From Takakia lepidozioides (taxonomy: Eukaryota; Streptophyta; Takakiopsida; Takakiales; Takakiaceae): a stretch of 64,000 nt of DNA. This document shows, piece after piece, positions 61,603 through 64,000 of the stretch. Below the pieces are notes generated by a model. The model saw only the letters and a list, made by a program, of their open reading frames with translations, had not been told where the DNA came from and did no database searches. The number at the start of each line of letters is the position of its first letter. Position 1 is the first letter of the stretch. The stretch spans positions 73,927,907 to 73,991,906 of the forward strand of contig CM060733.1 of the NCBI GenBank assembly GCA_030704615.1. The letters are read 5' to 3'. The position numbers were made by a program, and so were the translations under genes.

Positions 61603-63270
61603 GATTTGAACTCCTTTGCCATAAAAAAAAGGGTTTCTCAACACAAAACTCTTGTCTGACAGTGTTATGGTTTACGAATCTGTATGCTTTAGAACCAATA
61701 GGGAGAGATATGAACTCAGTGATATGAAATGCTAGTTCAACGTAGCAAAACACGAAACTCTTCTCTAATAGTTTTTTGTTTAAAAACCTGCATGCATGTG
61801 GAACAATAAGGAGGGATACTAATTGAGGGATTTGAACTCTTTAGCCTTGACAAAAGAGTTTCTCAACACGAAACTCTCGTCTAACATGTTTTGGTTCAAA
61901 AGCATGCACAAAGATTGCATGCTTTTGAACCAATATGGAGGGATATGGACTGAGGGATGTGAACTTATTTGTCTGCACAGAAGTTTCTCAACACGAAACT
62001 CTTTCTGACAGTGTTTTTGTTCAAAACCTGCATGCTTTTGAACCAATATGGAGATAAACGGAGGAGGGATTTGAATTGCATCGCCATAACAAAAGAGTTT
62101 CTCAACACGAAACTCTTCTCTCATAGTGCTTTTGTTCAAAACCTGCATGCTTTGGAACCAATATGGAGGGATATGGACTGAGGGATTTGAATTGCGTCGC
62201 CATAATAAAAGAGTTTCTCAACACGAAACTCTTTTCTGACAGTGTTTTGTTAAAAAACGTGCATGTTTTTTAACCAGTATGGAGTGATATGGACTGAGGG
62301 ATTTGAATTATTTGCCATAACAAAGAGTTCTCAACACGAAACTCTTCTCTGACAGTGTTTTTGTTCAAAAACCTGCATGCTTTTGAACCAATATGGAGAG
62401 ATATGGACTGAGGGACTCTTTCGCCTTGACGAAAAAGTTTCTCAACACGAAACGCTTCTCTGATAGTGTTTTTTGTTCAAAAATGTGCATGCTTTTGAAC
62501 CAATATGGAGGATATGGACTGAGGGATTTGAATTTACTTCGCCATAACAAAGAGTTTCTCAACACGAAACTCTTCTCTGACAGTTTTTTTATTAAAAAAC
62601 CTGCATGGTTTTCAACCAATATGGAGGGATATGGACTGAGGGATTTGAATTGCTACACCATAACAAAAGAGTTTCTCAACACGAAACTCTAGTCTGACAG
62701 TGATTGTGTTAAAAAAACTACATCATTTTGAATAAATATGGAGGGATATGAATTGAGGGATTTGAACTCTTTGCCGTGACAAAAAAGTTTCTCAACACGA
62801 AACTACATGTGACATTGATTTTGTTCAAAAACCTACATACTTTTGAACCAATATGGAGGGATATGAACTAAGGGATTTGAACTCATCTACCGTAGCACAA
62901 GAGTTTCTCAACACGAAACTCTTGTCTGACAAGGGTTTTGTTCAAAATCTGCATCATTTACTTAATCAAAACTCTTGTCTGAAAGTGTTTTTGGAGGGAT
63001 TTGAACTGGTTGGCCGTAATAAATTTCAACATGAAACTTTTGTCTGATAGTGTATCTGTTAAAAAACAAGCATGCTTTTGAGACAATATGGAGGGATATG
63101 AATCGAGGGAATTGAATTGATTTCCTGTAACAAAAGAGTTTCTTAACAAGAAACTCATGTCTGATATTGTTTTTGTTCAAAAATTGGCATGTTGTTGAAC
63201 CAATATTAAGAGATATCAATTGAGGGATTTGAACTGCTTTGTCGTAACAAAGAGTTTTTCATTACGAACT
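61603..63270 (+). repeat. 116-bp satellite with a hairpin in each unit
   Basis: About 15 units, spaced 109-125 bp (mostly 114-118), each with AGAGTTTC TCAACAC GAAACTCT: an 8-bp stem with a 7-base loop. The rest of the unit has GCATGCTTTTGAACCAATATGG and GACTGAGGGATTTGAA. It continues the array at 44810-45027 that the gypsy element split. Confidence 0.9.
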
Positions 63271-64000
63271 CTTGTGTGACAGTGTATTTGTTCAAATATG
63301 TGCGATTTCTCTGGGCATCTCAAAATATTTGTCATATTTTTCATGTTTGTGAGCATCCAAACTGCACGCTACCCAACTTCCTCTCTTTCGGGATCAGAGT
63401 TTCGCATTGCAATGCATATTTCAATATGTAATTATACTAGTTGTTAGGGGAGAGAGTTTTGCTTTGCAAAAATATACATGGGTAGGGCCTTTGAAAGTGA
63501 TATGCATCTTTTCAGCTACAGTGTGATTTCTTCTCAGGCTGGTTGGTACAGAGTTTCGCCGTGCGAAATTATCCATGGGTGATGATCTTAATTTAAGGTT
63601 AGGCCTCCCTGCCCACTCTCCTGCCTGGTATGAAAGGGTCTGGTATCGTGTGAGCACAATATGAGAAAAACCACGCTTATAGGGTAACATGTTCATCAGG
63701 TATAGGGGCTACTTGTTCTTAATGTGTTAGTTTCGCAAAATTCTTAGTTTCGCCAATTTCGTTTCGCTGTGGAAATTTCGTGGAAATTTGGGGAATATGC
63801 ACTTGTGCTCATGTGAGCATGCTCACGCGCTCCGTAACCTCCTTTGTTAGTGGCGCCACCAACATTGTTGGCACAACCTAGTTTTTATTCAATATTTCTT
63901 TAAAAAAAATTATGTCTGTATGTATGTCACAAACATAGGCTATCAAATACTTCGAATATAATTAGACATTGCCTTTAAGAATGTTACATTATAACGTTAT
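63271..64000. other. No supported gene
   Basis: AT-rich sequence with short frames only. A 91-codon minus frame (63421-63696) shows no motif. TTTCGC-type words are repeated near 63720-63790 but form no clear array. Confidence 0.5.

Overview
This is nuclear DNA from a plant-lineage eukaryote. Genes have GT-AG introns of about 50-150 bp, and the retrotransposons are plant-type Ty3/gypsy elements (chromodomain integrase, initiator-Met tRNA primer site). The mix of MULE/SWIM genes, a retroelement-associated cytosine methyltransferase fragment and a 500-bp N gap suggests a draft assembly of a streptophyte alga such as a charophyte. That is inference; no marker gene settles the species. Most of the window is transposable-element DNA in varied states of decay, and nearly all retroelements read on the minus strand.

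Layout. 0.5-4.1 kb (+): a MULE-like transposase with a SWIM finger, broken by two in-frame TGA codons. 4.1-19.7 kb (-): a partial and a long copy of a Ty3/gypsy element with a large extra ORF after integrase; the long copy has gag, protease, RT/RNase H, a tandemly duplicated integrase and the extra ORF. 19.9-23.9 kb: LTR-like sequence and two LINE 3' ends. 23.9-25.5 kb (-): a second, 3'-truncated MULE-like gene. 25.9-27.6 kb: 31 copies of a 22-bp palindrome at a nearly constant 53-bp period. 27.9-33.2 kb (+): a ten-exon gene whose predicted 1436-aa product joins a ParB/sulfiredoxin-like domain to a DNA N6/N4-methyltransferase-like domain; three of its introns carry the same palindrome. 33.3-34.1 kb: more palindromes. 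34.3-36.0 kb: a head-to-head pair of related, unidentified genes with a palindrome between them. 36.4-37.6 kb: an LTR end. 37.8-38.0 kb: a shorter palindrome family. 38.2-40.5 kb (-): a decayed paralogue of the methyltransferase gene, ending at the gap. 42.9-44.5 kb (-): a non-LTR element remnant.

44.8-63.3 kb is a roughly 116-bp satellite interrupted by a chromodomain Ty3/gypsy element (45028-61602, target duplication GATTT). The left LTR of that element is itself split by an 8.56-kb insertion (45629-54188, flanked by GCCT). The inner element has a PHD finger directly after its integrase, lacks any visible RT, and carries an antisense cytosine-C5 methyltransferase fragment.

The most interesting stretch is 23.7-40.5 kb. 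A transposase-like gene, a ParB-methyltransferase gene, its decayed paralogue and an unknown gene pair all sit among copies of one palindrome family, placed in intergenic regions and mid-intron. Whether these form one functional unit, such as a mobile cassette or a protein/cognate-site pair, is a hypothesis. The sequence shows only the co-location.
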